From assembly GCF_000156655.1 (NCBI RefSeq), contig NZ_DS996843.1, positions 115,895 through 169,682 on the forward strand: DNA of 53,788 nt, given 5' to 3'. Every line of letters starts with the position of its first letter. Position 1 is the first letter of the stretch. The DNA comes from Holdemanella biformis DSM 3989 (lineage in GTDB: Bacteria; Bacillota_I; Bacilli_A; Erysipelotrichales; Erysipelotrichaceae). Positions 26,618-35,540 of the stretch are shown here, one piece after another. Both the position numbers and the translations under genes were made by a program. The notes beneath the pieces were generated by a model. It was given only the letters and a program-made list of their open reading frames with translations, did not search any database and was not told the DNA's origin.

Positions 26618-27319
26618 ATGGAACATACAATATTAGTGGTAGAAGACGAACAAGGGATTCGTGAAGCCATCGGAATTTATATGAAGAATCAAGGATACAA
26701 TGTGATTCTTGCCGCAAATGGAAAAGAAGGCTTGGAAAAGATTGAAACAAATGATATTCATTTAGCCATTGTAGATATTATGATGCCTGTTATGGATGGC
26801 ATTTCTATGGTCATGGAAGCAAGAAAACATCATGACTTTCCGATTCTATTTTTAAGTGCAAAAAGTGAAGATATCGATAAAATCACAGGTTTAAATATTG
26901 GTGCCGATGACTATATCACCAAGCCATTTCAAAGTATGGAGCTAGTCGCAAGAGTACGTTCGCATTTAAGAAGATATGAACAAATTTTAAATCTAAAAAA
27001 TGAGACAAAGAACGAAGATGAGTATATGATTGGTGATCTTGTGTTAAATAATACGACAAAAAGAGTGACGTTAAATTCAAGGGATATTAAATTAACGCCA
27101 AAAGAGTTTGATATTTTAAAACTATTGATTTCGCACCCTGGACAAGTCTTTTCTAGCCAACAAATCTATGAATTGGTATGGAAAGAAGAAGCTATTAACA
27201 CAGAAACGATTATGGTTCATATTCGTAAATTACGTGAAAAGATTGAGGCCAACCCTAAAAAGCCAATCTACATCAAGGTTGTATGGGGGCAGGGCTATAA
27301 AATGGAGAATATACAATGA
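26618..27319 (+). CDS. OmpR/PhoB-family response regulator
   Basis: 233 residues. Receiver domain with acidic pocket Glu9/Asp10, phospho-acceptor Asp53 (LAIVDIMMP) and Lys in ITKPF. A C-terminal winged helix follows (~133-230: KLTPKEFDILKLLISHPGQVFS..VHIRKLREKIE). It resembles VanR-type regulators. AAAGGAGAA precedes the ATG. It overlaps the histidine-kinase gene by four bases. Confidence 0.95.
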   Translation: MEHTILVVEDEQGIREAIGIYMKNQGYNVILAANGKEGLEKIETNDIHLAIVDIMMPVMDGISMVMEARKHHDFPILFLSAKSEDIDKITGLNIGADDYITKPFQSMELVARVRSHLRRYEQILNLKNETKNEDEYMIGDLVLNNTTKRVTLNSRDIKLTPKEFDILKLLISHPGQVFSSQQIYELVWKEEAINTETIMVHIRKLREKIEANPKKPIYIKVVWGQGYKMENIQ

Positions 27320-29355
27320 AAAAGAAGAATATTTTTTTAACAATACTATGTGCTTTATGCATCATTAGTTCTTGTATAGTGACAAGTTTTTATCCAAATG
27401 TTTCTACAGCTACTCCAACAAAGCTTCCTGAAACTTTAGAACAAAATCTTACAGCTTTTATTCTAGCAAAAAAATTGGAACAAGATCCAAAGTATGAATA
27501 CATTACTTTTGAGAAAGATACACCGGAAGATATTCAAAAGGATATAAAAAAAGGTTTAAACTCAGCTTTATCTAGCGCAAAAAATATTTTTGAGAATGAT
27601 CCAAACTTCTTTTATACGTGTGATGTGAACTATAAAATCACTTCAAAACAATTTAATGTGAATGTAAAGAAAAAAGATACAAGATATTATGACACTTTGG
27701 ATTCGAATACTTTAAATGTAACGGATAATATTGTGAATCTTATTAACTATAACAGTGAAAAGTATTATGAATACTGTGATGGCACATATTATTGTGATGG
27801 AGAGCCATTTCCAGGCTATACACTTCATATGCCAAGTGATGTCGTATTAACTTTCTATATTCCGGCTGTTTTAAATTATGATAATACAAGTCTAATTGAC
27901 CTCTTAGATTTAGATGCCGATCAATATACCTATTTCTTTATGACTTCCTTCTTGATTTGTAGTGCCATTATCGCTCTATATGTCTTCCTTAATAAATATG
28001 CGTATGAAAAAGAAGCCTACATCTTTAGACATGTGAATAACTGGTTATTTGAACCTGCATTCCTATTATTTCTAACAATTGATGCCCTACTAGCTAGTGG
28101 TACATGTATATTAACTACCTATTCGATTGAAGGTACATTCTTACACATTCTAAATCGTTATCATATTGAATTGAGTCAGCCTATCGTATATGGAGTGAAC
28201 ATTCTTGCGTGGTCCATCACTCTATTCTTTATTGGTTTATCCGTATATTGGTTAAAATGTCAATTTACAACATCGATTAAAGATTGGTTCTTTCATAAAA
28301 CATGGATTGGGAAATTCATTCTTTATTTCTCAAATAAAGTAGAACGAATCATTTCAACTGATTTATCGGATGAAATCCTTAAAAAGTATATTATTTTCTC
28401 AATATGTCTGATTTTGATTCTTGCGTTTATATCATTGCTTAACATTCCATTCTTCTCTTTCTTTGTTGTCGTTACAGCATTAATTGGCATTAGTGTTGTG
28501 GGCTATAAGAAGATCAAAAATGTGCAAAGTCAATATCAAGACATATTACATATGACAGAAGATCTACCGAGTGGTAATTTTGAAAATATCAAGCCTGCAG
28601 ATTCTGGCTTATTCCAATCTTTAAATAATAATATCTATCAAATTAAGGATGGTTTTGAACAAGCTGTAAAAGAACAAGTACAGTTACAAAATCTAAAGAC
28701 GGAATTGATTTCAAATGTATCGCATGATTTAAAAACACCATTAACAGGTATTAAAAATTATGTAGAGTTATTAAATGATCCTAATATTAGTGAGGAAGAT
28801 AAAAAGAGTTATTTAGAACGATTGAATCAATACACCGATCGTCTAAGCATTCTAATCACAGACTTGTTTGAAGTATCCAAAGCCAATAGTGGTAATATTG
28901 ATTTAGAATATTCTGATATTAACATCATTGATTTTATAGAGCAGGTATGTGCAGAAAATGAAGAGCTTCTACAAGCTAAAAATCTTCAGCTTGTGACAAA
29001 TCTTCCAGAAAAAGAAATTCATGTATGTTTGGATGGAAATAAGACGTATCGTATTTTTGAAAACTTATTTACGAATATTTCTAAGTATGCTCTTGAAAAC
29101 ACACGTGTATTTTTGGATGTGAAAGATATTGGTAATTCGGTTGTGATCATAATGAAAAACACTTCGAAAGCACCGCTTGATTTTGATAGTGATATTACCG
29201 AACGTTTTGTACGTGGCGATAAATCAAGGCATGAATCTGGAAATGGTTTAGGACTAGCCATCGTAAAGAGTTTTACAGAAGTACAGAATGGCACATTTAT
29301 GATTGAAACAGATGGTGATCTCTTCAAATCCATTCTAAGTTTTCATAAATCCTGA
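27316..29355 (+). CDS. Membrane sensor histidine kinase
   Basis: 679 residues. An N-terminal membrane helix (~6-25) is followed by a ~175-residue extracellular sensor. About five further helices lie between ~205 and ~400, then the kinase core: H-box SNVSHDLKTPLTG near residue 470, N-box FENLFTNISKYAL and GNGLGLAIVKSF. The catalytic motifs are intact. It partners the preceding OmpR-family regulator. The signal is unknown, but the VTT neighbour suggests envelope stress. Confidence 0.93.
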   Translation: MKKKNIFLTILCALCIISSCIVTSFYPNVSTATPTKLPETLEQNLTAFILAKKLEQDPKYEYITFEKDTPEDIQKDIKKGLNSALSSAKNIFENDPNFFYTCDVNYKITSKQFNVNVKKKDTRYYDTLDSNTLNVTDNIVNLINYNSEKYYEYCDGTYYCDGEPFPGYTLHMPSDVVLTFYIPAVLNYDNTSLIDLLDLDADQYTYFFMTSFLICSAIIALYVFLNKYAYEKEAYIFRHVNNWLFEPAFLLFLTIDALLASGTCILTTYSIEGTFLHILNRYHIELSQPIVYGVNILAWSITLFFIGLSVYWLKCQFTTSIKDWFFHKTWIGKFILYFSNKVERIISTDLSDEILKKYIIFSICLILILAFISLLNIPFFSFFVVVTALIGISVVGYKKIKNVQSQYQDILHMTEDLPSGNFENIKPADSGLFQSLNNNIYQIKDGFEQAVKEQVQLQNLKTELISNVSHDLKTPLTGIKNYVELLNDPNISEEDKKSYLERLNQYTDRLSILITDLFEVSKANSGNIDLEYSDINIIDFIEQVCAENEELLQAKNLQLVTNLPEKEIHVCLDGNKTYRIFENLFTNISKYALENTRVFLDVKDIGNSVVIIMKNTSKAPLDFDSDITERFVRGDKSRHESGNGLGLAIVKSFTEVQNGTFMIETDGDLFKSILSFHKS

Positions 29356-29359
29356 AAAA

Positions 29360-29373
29360 TGTAGAATTCTACA
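29360..29373. repeat. Palindrome TGTAGAATTCTACA, copy 1
   Basis: A perfect 14-bp palindrome just after the histidine-kinase stop. An identical second copy lies at 29453-29466, 93 bases away. Both are flanked by A-runs on each side, so the repeated unit is larger than the palindrome. Confidence 0.7.
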
Positions 29374-29374
29374 G

Positions 29375-29418
29375 AAAAAGTGGTCAAAAATCCAAGAACA
29401 AAGGATAGGCCACTTTTT
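29375..29418 (+). terminator. Terminator after the two-component operon
   Basis: Stem AAAAAGTGGTC/GGCCACTTTTT (11 bp, one wobble) with a 22-base loop, ending in five T. The loop is long for a terminator, so efficiency is uncertain. Confidence 0.6.
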
Positions 29419-29452
29419 ATATATGTATTTATTGGTTTGTAATCGGAAAAAG

Positions 29453-29466
29453 TGTAGAATTCTACA
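29453..29466. promoter_or_regulatory. Palindrome TGTAGAATTCTACA, copy 2, upstream of the PLP lyase gene
   Basis: Identical to the copy at 29360-29373. It sits about 70 bases upstream of a TATAAT box (29537-29542) that probably starts the methionine gamma-lyase-family transcript, whose -35 is weak. An operator for that gene is likely. The protein that binds it is not identifiable here. Confidence 0.55.
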
Positions 29467-29570
29467 TAAAAAATGATTAGAAAATCCATTATGTCTTAAA
29501 CTGTTAATTAATTAGAATACGACACATGAATTCGTGTATAATAGAAGAAGTGGACTTTTGGAGGTTATTT

Positions 29571-30824
29571 ATGATTTTAGAACAAATTGATAAAGACTTA
29601 TTGAAAATGGCAGAAGAATCGGATGTCGTTTTAAAAGATATTTATAAAAAAATTGATGATGTATGTTTATACAATTCAGATCGTATCTTAGCTGCATTTA
29701 TTGAGAACCACGTTTCTTATTCTGACTTTGCGGATATCAACGGATATGGTAACTACGATGAAGGTCGTGATAAAATCGAACGTATTTTTGCGACAGTACT
29801 CGGATGTGAAGATGCTTTGGTACGCCCTCAAATCATGAGTGGCACAAATGCTTTATATTTAACTTTATCTGCCCTATTAAAATATGGAGATACAATGATT
29901 TCTATTTCGGGTGCTCCATATGATTCTTTGCAGGAAATGATTGGTTTATGTGGGGATTCTACACAATCCTTAAAAGCCAATGGTGTAAAGTATGAACAAA
30001 TTGATTTAGTGAATGATGATTTTGATGATGATAAGATTGTTGAGCGTTTAAAAGAAAACAATGTAAAATTAGTGGAAATCCAAAGATCTAGAGGATATGC
30101 CCACCGTTTATCATTAACCATTTCAAAGCTTGAGCGTATCATCAAAAAGATTCGTGAAGTAAACAAAGACGTTATTATCATGGTCGATAACTGTTATGGT
30201 GAACTTGTTGAAAAATTAGAACCAGGACACATTGGTGCGGATGTTGTGGTTGGATCCTTGATGAAAAACTTAGGCGGAGGAATTGCCTCTACTGGAGGAT
30301 ATGTAGCTGGTAATAAAGAGTTGATCAATATGGTTGCTGAACGCTTAACAGCTCCTGGAATTGGTAAGGATTTGGGTGCAAACTTTAACTTAAATAACTC
30401 TTTCTTTAAAGGTATCTTCATGGCACCAAATGCCGTTAAGAGTGCTTTAAAAACAGCCGTTTTTACAGCTTATATGCTAGAAAAATTAGGATACAAGAAT
30501 GTATCACCTGCTTATAATGATGAAAGAACGGATATCATTCAAACTTTAGAACTGGGCTCGAAAGAAAATCTTGTTAGCTTTACACAAGGCATTCAATCCA
30601 CAAGTCCTATTGATTCATTTGTTCGTGTTATGGCTGCTCCAATGCCTGGCTATCCATTTGATGAAGTTATGGCAGCTGGAAGCTTTACACAAGGAAGTAC
30701 AATCGAACTAAGTGCAGATGCTCCAGTCATTGAACCATATACTTTATATATGCAAGGTGGATTAACATTAGAATATGGAAAACTCTCTATTCTTCTTGCC
30801 CTAACAAATATGAAAAACAACTAA
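29571..30824 (+). CDS. Methionine gamma-lyase family (YnbB/aluminium-resistance) protein
   Basis: 417 residues from the ATG at 29571, which has GGAGG seven bases upstream; an upstream TTG-initiated frame is rejected. RPQIMSGTNALYLTLSALLKYGD, IMVDNCYGEL and the PLP-lysine segment GSLMKNLGGGIASTGGYVAG identify the family long called aluminium resistance protein. These are PLP enzymes related to Cys/Met metabolism. Their physiological reaction is not settled. It is a single-gene unit with its own promoter and terminator. Confidence 0.92.
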   Translation: MILEQIDKDLLKMAEESDVVLKDIYKKIDDVCLYNSDRILAAFIENHVSYSDFADINGYGNYDEGRDKIERIFATVLGCEDALVRPQIMSGTNALYLTLSALLKYGDTMISISGAPYDSLQEMIGLCGDSTQSLKANGVKYEQIDLVNDDFDDDKIVERLKENNVKLVEIQRSRGYAHRLSLTISKLERIIKKIREVNKDVIIMVDNCYGELVEKLEPGHIGADVVVGSLMKNLGGGIASTGGYVAGNKELINMVAERLTAPGIGKDLGANFNLNNSFFKGIFMAPNAVKSALKTAVFTAYMLEKLGYKNVSPAYNDERTDIIQTLELGSKENLVSFTQGIQSTSPIDSFVRVMAAPMPGYPFDEVMAAGSFTQGSTIELSADAPVIEPYTLYMQGGLTLEYGKLSILLALTNMKNN

Positions 30825-30846
30825 GATGCCAAGTGCATCTTTTTTG
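30823..30846 (+). terminator. Terminator after the PLP lyase gene
   Basis: Perfect 7-bp stem AAGATGC/GCATCTT, loop CAAGT, then a T run. The stem begins in the stop codon. Confidence 0.92.
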
Positions 30847-30850
30847 TTTC

Positions 30851-30920
30851 AAACGATTGTCGAATCGTTGCATTATTTTGTGCAACGATAAGCGAATCGT
30901 TGCAAATCGATTCAAACGAT
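30851..30920. repeat. Phased AACGAT/ATCGTT repeat array
   Basis: AACGAT occurs on the plus strand at 30852, 30884 and 30915, and ATCGTT at 30864 and 30896, giving two and a half copies of a ~32-bp unit. The middle TGCAACGAT (30881-30889) can pair with ATCGTTGCA on either side (30864-30872 or 30896-30904), so two mutually exclusive hairpins are possible. It lies between convergent terminators and in no gene. Confidence 0.65.
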
Positions 30921-30935
30921 ACTTCAATCAATAAA

Positions 30936-30959
30936 GAATAAAAGTGGTCAATCCACTTT
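30936..30959 (-). terminator. Terminator after the SDR gene
   Basis: On the minus strand, stem AAAGTGG/CCACTTT, loop ATTGA, followed by TTATTCTTTATT. A further GTGGTTAAATCC copy closer to the gene could pair alternatively with the CCACTTT arm. Confidence 0.7.
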
Positions 30960-30983
30960 AAATATAGGGATTTAACCACTTTT

Positions 30984-31730
30984 TTAACAGCTACCCATCT
31001 GTCCACCATCGATACGAATAATGGAATTGTTGATGAAGTTAGCTTCATCACTAATTAAGAAACGAACAAGATAGGCCACTTCTTCTGGTTTTCCATAACG
31101 TTTCACCATGATTTTTTCTGTTTCTTCCTTTAAGAACTCTTCATCATAGCCATCTAGTTCATTATCGGTTCCAATAAAGCCTGGAGCAACACAATTCACA
31201 TTGATATAGGGTCCAAATTCAGCCGCAAGATTGTGTGTCATTGAAATCAAGGCTGCTTTTGAAGCATCATAATCGATACACATTGGATAATACGTATTAA
31301 TTCCATTGGTACTTGATATATTGATGATTCTTCCATATTCTTGATCCAACATGTGTTTATAGACTCTTTTACTACAATTAAAAGCACCTACAACATTTAC
31401 ATCTAATGTTCTTTTAAATTCTTCGGCATTTTTCAAGTGAAATAGATTAGAAAGATCCACAGCCGCATTATTAATTAGTATATCTACGCCACCCATCTTC
31501 TCTTCAACTTCACTAACCATGATATTGACTTGATCTACATCGGATACATCTGCACAAATTGTAAGACAATGAACATGATATTCTGATTCAATTTTTTCTT
31601 TTAATTCTTTGGCAGGCTGTTTAGAAGTTAAATAGTTAATGACAATATCATAACCATGCTTTGCGAGTTCCAATGCGATTGCACTTCCAATACCACGAGC
31701 ACCACCTGTAATTAATACAACTTTATTCAT
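30984..31730 (-). CDS. Short-chain dehydrogenase/reductase (FabG-like)
   Basis: 248 residues. Rossmann start VLITGGARGIGSAIALEL (NAD(P) site), NNAAVD, catalytic Ser (ISSTNG) and YDASKAA (Tyr/Lys), with C-terminal NNSIIRIDGGQ. This is a classical SDR close to 3-oxoacyl-ACP reductases. Outside a fatty-acid cluster the substrate cannot be assigned. It follows efp by 20 bases but is separated by a terminator. Confidence 0.9.
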   Translation of the reverse strand: MNKVVLITGGARGIGSAIALELAKHGYDIVINYLTSKQPAKELKEKIESEYHVHCLTICADVSDVDQVNIMVSEVEEKMGGVDILINNAAVDLSNLFHLKNAEEFKRTLDVNVVGAFNCSKRVYKHMLDQEYGRIINISSTNGINTYYPMCIDYDASKAALISMTHNLAAEFGPYINVNCVAPGFIGTDNELDGYDEEFLKEETEKIMVKRYGKPEEVAYLVRFLISDEANFINNSIIRIDGGQMGSC

Positions 31731-31734
31731 AGTT

Positions 31735-31761
31735 AAAAAAAGAAGAGCGATTAAGCTCTTC
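31735..31761 (-). terminator. Terminator after efp
   Basis: Perfect 7-bp stem GAAGAGC/GCTCTTC, loop containing the efp stop, followed by seven T on the minus strand. Confidence 0.93.
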
Positions 31762-32308
31762 CTGCATATTTTCCATCTGTTGAGAATACAACGATTTTTT
31801 CACCTGGTTCGATGAACTGTGGAACTCTTAATGTTAATCCAGTATCTGTAGTTGCATCTTTAGTTTGGTTAGATGGTGCACCTTTGATGGCTGGATCTGT
31901 TTCAGCTACTGTTAATTCAACTTTTTCTGGAACAGAAACAGATAATAATTCTCCTTCGAAGAACATCAAAGATACTTCAGCACCTTCAACAATAAAGTAT
32001 TTGTTGAAATCAACTTGGTCAGCTGTTAATTCATAAGTATCGTATGTTTCTAAATCCATAAAGTAATATGTAGAATCTGCTTCATATGAGAATTGAGCTG
32101 CTTTTTTAGAAATATTAGCTTGTTCAAATTTAGTTGAAGCATTGAAGTTTCTTTCTTGTGTATTCCCTGTTTTTAAGTTTTTCATCTTAGTTTTTAAGAT
32201 AGCTGCACCTTTACCAGGTTTAACATGTTGGAAATCTAATACTACCCAAGGATCACCATCAACGATTAAAGTTAATCCTGTTTTAAAATCACCTGCAGAA
32301 ATTGCCAT
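31751..32308 (-). CDS. efp: Elongation factor P
   Basis: 185 residues, the normal EF-P length. The KOW-like N-terminal domain holds the KPGKG loop with the tip Lys33, the residue modified in many bacteria. The C-terminal OB domain ends GEKIVVFSTDGKYAGRA. It relieves ribosome stalling at polyproline. Start after AGGAGTGA. No modification enzyme (EpmA, EarP, YmfI) is seen nearby. Confidence 0.97.
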   Translation of the reverse strand: MAISAGDFKTGLTLIVDGDPWVVLDFQHVKPGKGAAILKTKMKNLKTGNTQERNFNASTKFEQANISKKAAQFSYEADSTYYFMDLETYDTYELTADQVDFNKYFIVEGAEVSLMFFEGELLSVSVPEKVELTVAETDPAIKGAPSNQTKDATTDTGLTLRVPQFIEPGEKIVVFSTDGKYAGRA

Positions 32309-32351
32309 AATTTTTCACTCCTATTTTCTATAAATATTTTTTACACGCTTT

Positions 32352-32360
32352 ATTGTACCA
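32352..32360 (-). promoter_or_regulatory. Extended -10 promoter of efp
   Basis: The minus strand reads TGGTACAAT, an extended -10 (TGnTACAAT) about 45 bases upstream of the efp ATG. The -35 is not convincing, as is common with extended -10 promoters. Confidence 0.55.
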
Positions 32361-32397
32361 TATCCTCATCATTTTTAGAAGAATGAGTGTGATACTT

Positions 32398-33243
32398 TCA
32401 CTCTACTTTATTTTCCTTAAATAATTTCATCATTTCATTCGTTAAACTAAATTCACCTGGTTGAAGAATAATTTCATCTCTTTGAACCCAATCCGCATAT
32501 TTCAATTCATTAGTATCCATAGATATTTCATCATTGCCCTTTACATCACAAAAGAACCCTAACAAAATATCATTAGCACTTCCCCAAGGCTGAGATTTAT
32601 AGTAACGAATGTTGTTGACTTTGATTCCTGCCTCTTCCATAACTTCACGTTTTACCGTTTCTTCAACCGTTTCTCCAATTTCAGTAAAGCCAGCAATCAA
32701 CGCATTATACTTAAATCCCGTACGATATTTTGTCAGCAACAACTTATCCCCATTGATTACACCTACAATCACAGCCGGCATAATTCTTGGGTACACCGTG
32801 TTATAACACTCTGGACAAACCATCGCTCTTTCCTTTGTTGAATGCACCATCTTATGTCCACATCTTCCGCAGAATTTAGTATCTCGATACCAATCTGCCA
32901 AATGTTTTCCAGTAATGGCCGCAAACAAATTGTCTTTTGGACCAATCCCTTCAATACGCAAACTTCTCTCTTCAACATACCCATATCCAGATGGAATCTG
33001 GTCCTCTCCTAATTGCATATCACATAAGAAATATTTTGTATTATCAATTGAAAATAAATAACGATATTCTGAATGTATTTGTATTTCTTTTACTTTAGGA
33101 AAAACAACTTCCTTATTTTCAAAACAATTTAAATGAATTAAAATCTTTCCATTCACAATACACAGCAATACATCCTCTTGAGTTGCCTGTACATTAGGAT
33201 CAAATTCATTGTGTAATTTATGTGGATAAATATCTTGTACCAT
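32398..33243 (-). CDS. nudC: NAD(+) diphosphatase NudC (Nudix)
   Basis: 281 residues. A zinc ribbon CGRCGHKM...CPECYNTVYPR (~125-150) precedes the Nudix domain, whose box runs from GFTEIGE to REVMEEAGI. Downstream is SQPWGSAND, where the family signature is SQPWPFPxS; the SQPW core is kept but the PFP part is changed. Members hydrolyse NADH to NMNH and AMP, or remove NAD caps from RNA. It lies 20 bases after the second MATE gene, so they may be co-transcribed. Confidence 0.9.
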   Translation of the reverse strand: MVQDIYPHKLHNEFDPNVQATQEDVLLCIVNGKILIHLNCFENKEVVFPKVKEIQIHSEYRYLFSIDNTKYFLCDMQLGEDQIPSGYGYVEERSLRIEGIGPKDNLFAAITGKHLADWYRDTKFCGRCGHKMVHSTKERAMVCPECYNTVYPRIMPAVIVGVINGDKLLLTKYRTGFKYNALIAGFTEIGETVEETVKREVMEEAGIKVNNIRYYKSQPWGSANDILLGFFCDVKGNDEISMDTNELKYADWVQRDEIILQPGEFSLTNEMMKLFKENKVE

Positions 33244-33262
33244 TTTTTCTACCTCGCGGATA

Positions 33263-34639
33263 TCATTCTATCACATTTTTATTTTCCATTCTCTTTAATT
33301 CTGGCATGATTGTTACTAACATTGTTACGAAACAAAGAGTTCCGCCAACCACATTCGATACAGGTTCTGCCAAGAAAACACCATCTGTACCCATATGAAG
33401 ATATAATGGCATGATATATGTAAGAGGAACGACAATAATGACTTTTCTTAATATCGAAAAGAAGATGGCTTGTTTCTTCTTATTCAATGACTTAAATACA
33501 TTTTGACCAATATACTGCAAATCCATGAATATGAAAGCTGAAAAATATTGGTTCAAAGCTGGTACGGTATTCCTTATTAATACAGGATCTGAACTAAAGA
33601 CTTGAATCAATATATGTGGAATCAAAATAATGAAACTCCAAACTATGGCAGTATAGCCAAAGACTAGTATAGAAATTACCTTAATGGCCTTTCGAATACG
33701 TTCTGCTCTTCTAGCTCCATAGTTGTAGCTTAAAACTGGGCTAGAACCATCATTGATTGCGTGAATCGGTGTTTCTACTAATTGTCTCACACTTGAAATG
33801 ATAGTCATAACTGAAATATAAATGTCTCCACCCGTAATGGATAGTACGTTGTTGCAACAAATCGAAACCAAACTGTTTGTGAGCTGCATAATAAAACTAC
33901 TGCTTCCTAAGCTAACAATATTTTGCGCATACCTTTTACAAACAATCCATTCCTCTTTTTTAAGTAATCTTACTTTTAATTCCGAACGATTCTTTAAAAA
34001 CCAATACACAAATATAGCCGAAACACATTGAGAAATGAGGGTTGCGATGGCAGCGCCTTGAATGCCAAGTCCAAACAGGAAAATAAACATTGGGTCTAGC
34101 ACTAAATTCATAATGGCACCAATCAAAACTGAACACATACCTGCTGTTGAATAGCCTTGTGCATTGATAAATGGATTCATCCCCAAAGTAAGCATAGAAG
34201 GTAGTGTTCCTATTAGATAAATCATCATATATGGATAGGCATATTTCATAGCTGATGAGGATGTTCCAAACAAGGTTAATATAGGCTTCAACAAAGGATA
34301 AAGAACAATCATTAAAACAATCGAGCACAATACTAACATTGTGAAGGATGTATTCATGACTAAGTTTGCCTTTGTACTATTCTTTTCTCCACGACTAATG
34401 GAGAATAGTGGAGCTCCTCCACTGCCAAATAGATTTGCGAATGCATTTATTATCACAATTAAAGGAAAACATAAGCCAATTGCACCCAATGCGTATGTTC
34501 CAATACTAGGAATTCGAGCAATATAGATACGGTCCACAACGTTGTATAGAAGGCTCATTATTTGTGCTACCAATAACGGGAAAGCAGCATTTACTATATT
34601 TCTTGTCACTGTATCATTTTCAAAATCAATCCGTTTCAT
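33263..34639 (-). CDS. MATE family efflux transporter
   Basis: 458 residues from the ATG at 34639 (GAGG five bases upstream). Twelve membrane segments, with the MATE N-terminal region FPLLVAQIMSLLYNVVDRIYIARI, mid-region GMNPFINAQGYSTAGM and second-half NDGSSPVLSYNYGARRAERI. An antiporter of drugs or metabolites, substrate unknown. Unlike the MATE gene at 24.4 kb this copy is intact. Confidence 0.93.
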   Translation of the reverse strand: MKRIDFENDTVTRNIVNAAFPLLVAQIMSLLYNVVDRIYIARIPSIGTYALGAIGLCFPLIVIINAFANLFGSGGAPLFSISRGEKNSTKANLVMNTSFTMLVLCSIVLMIVLYPLLKPILTLFGTSSSAMKYAYPYMMIYLIGTLPSMLTLGMNPFINAQGYSTAGMCSVLIGAIMNLVLDPMFIFLFGLGIQGAAIATLISQCVSAIFVYWFLKNRSELKVRLLKKEEWIVCKRYAQNIVSLGSSSFIMQLTNSLVSICCNNVLSITGGDIYISVMTIISSVRQLVETPIHAINDGSSPVLSYNYGARRAERIRKAIKVISILVFGYTAIVWSFIILIPHILIQVFSSDPVLIRNTVPALNQYFSAFIFMDLQYIGQNVFKSLNKKKQAIFFSILRKVIIVVPLTYIMPLYLHMGTDGVFLAEPVSNVVGGTLCFVTMLVTIMPELKRMENKNVIE

Positions 34640-34700
34640 AAAAACCTCACTAACGACTAAGTATATCACTGTATTTAAGATAAGTTTAAGAAATTTATCA

Positions 34701-34729
34701 TTGTTTACTTATGTTTTGAATGATATAAT
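34701..34729 (+). promoter_or_regulatory. Promoter of the YwaF-like gene
   Basis: TTGTTT (34701-34706), a 17-bp spacer and TATAAT (34724-34729) with TG one base upstream, so an extended -10. The predicted start site near 34736 gives a short leader to the ATG at 34754. Confidence 0.75.
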
Positions 34730-34753
34730 CTGTTGACTACAGGGAGAGGGCAT

Positions 34754-35485
34754 ATGTTTACTACAAAACACTTTATATGGATAGGAATTTGTATTCTATT
34801 TATCCTAATTATGAATCACTATGCGAAAAAAGAAGATTTCACGCTACAAAACGCTTGTTACTTCTTTATGTTTATATGTTTACTTAGCGAAACCACAAAA
34901 ATGATGTCAGATATGATTCCAAGTACACATGGAGGAATGCACTTAAATCCGCAATCCCTTCCATTCCATATCTGCAGTATCTTATTGTTTATTGCGGCCT
35001 ACATCACTTTTGGAAAGGATGGTCCACTAAAACAAAAAATGATCAACTTCTTTGCGGTTGTCGGTACTTGTGGAGGAATCGCCGCTATCTTGATTCCAAC
35101 GTATGGCGTTGAATTTAATATAGCCAATGTATATCAATGTTTCATGTATCATGCAACATTAACATGGTTTTCTCTATATTTGATTCGTTTCAAACATGCG
35201 AACTTAGGTATGCAGGCATTTAAAAACAATTTAGTCGTATTATTTGCGTTATTAATTTTTAATTTATATATGAATTCTATTTTGGCAGTTTATGATACAA
35301 ACTTTATGTTTATTGTAAGACCACCATTAGAAGGACTTCCATTCCTTAACCTAAATCATGGATACTATATCTATTTATTTAGAGTCATCATGCTTGGAGT
35401 GATTGGACTTAGTCTATTCCATTTACCATTCATAATAAAAGAAAGAAAAAGCTGTGAGACAGAAAGTGATTTTAACATCGCTTAG
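34754..35485 (+). CDS. TIGR02206/YwaF family membrane protein
   Basis: 243 residues from the ATG at 34754 (GAGAGGG upstream); an upstream TTG at 34733 would fall at the transcription start. About six to seven membrane helices. The conserved LPFHICSILLFIAAY stretch and NLNHGYYIYLF near the end match the YwaF integral membrane family. Function unknown. Confidence 0.88.
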   Translation: MFTTKHFIWIGICILFILIMNHYAKKEDFTLQNACYFFMFICLLSETTKMMSDMIPSTHGGMHLNPQSLPFHICSILLFIAAYITFGKDGPLKQKMINFFAVVGTCGGIAAILIPTYGVEFNIANVYQCFMYHATLTWFSLYLIRFKHANLGMQAFKNNLVVLFALLIFNLYMNSILAVYDTNFMFIVRPPLEGLPFLNLNHGYYIYLFRVIMLGVIGLSLFHLPFIIKERKSCETESDFNIA

Positions 35486-35500
35486 TCCACAGCTTTTCTT
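35445..35500 (+). terminator. Terminator after the YwaF-like gene
   Basis: Outer stem GAAAAAGCTGTG with CACAGCTTTTCTT, containing the stop codon in its loop, and a T-rich 3' side. A smaller AGTGAT/ATCGCT pairing can form inside the loop. Confidence 0.75.
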
Positions 35501-35540
35501 ATACCAAAAAAAACTCCATTTTATTTAGGAGAACTTTATT

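Noticed and set aside
29360-29373. GlnR/TnrA binding box
   Set aside because: The TGT...ACA ends fit, but the GlnR/TnrA site is 17 bp (TGTNAN7TNACA) and this palindrome is 14 bp.
30851-30920. CRISPR array
   Set aside because: Only about two and a half units, diverging between copies, no unique spacers and no cas genes.
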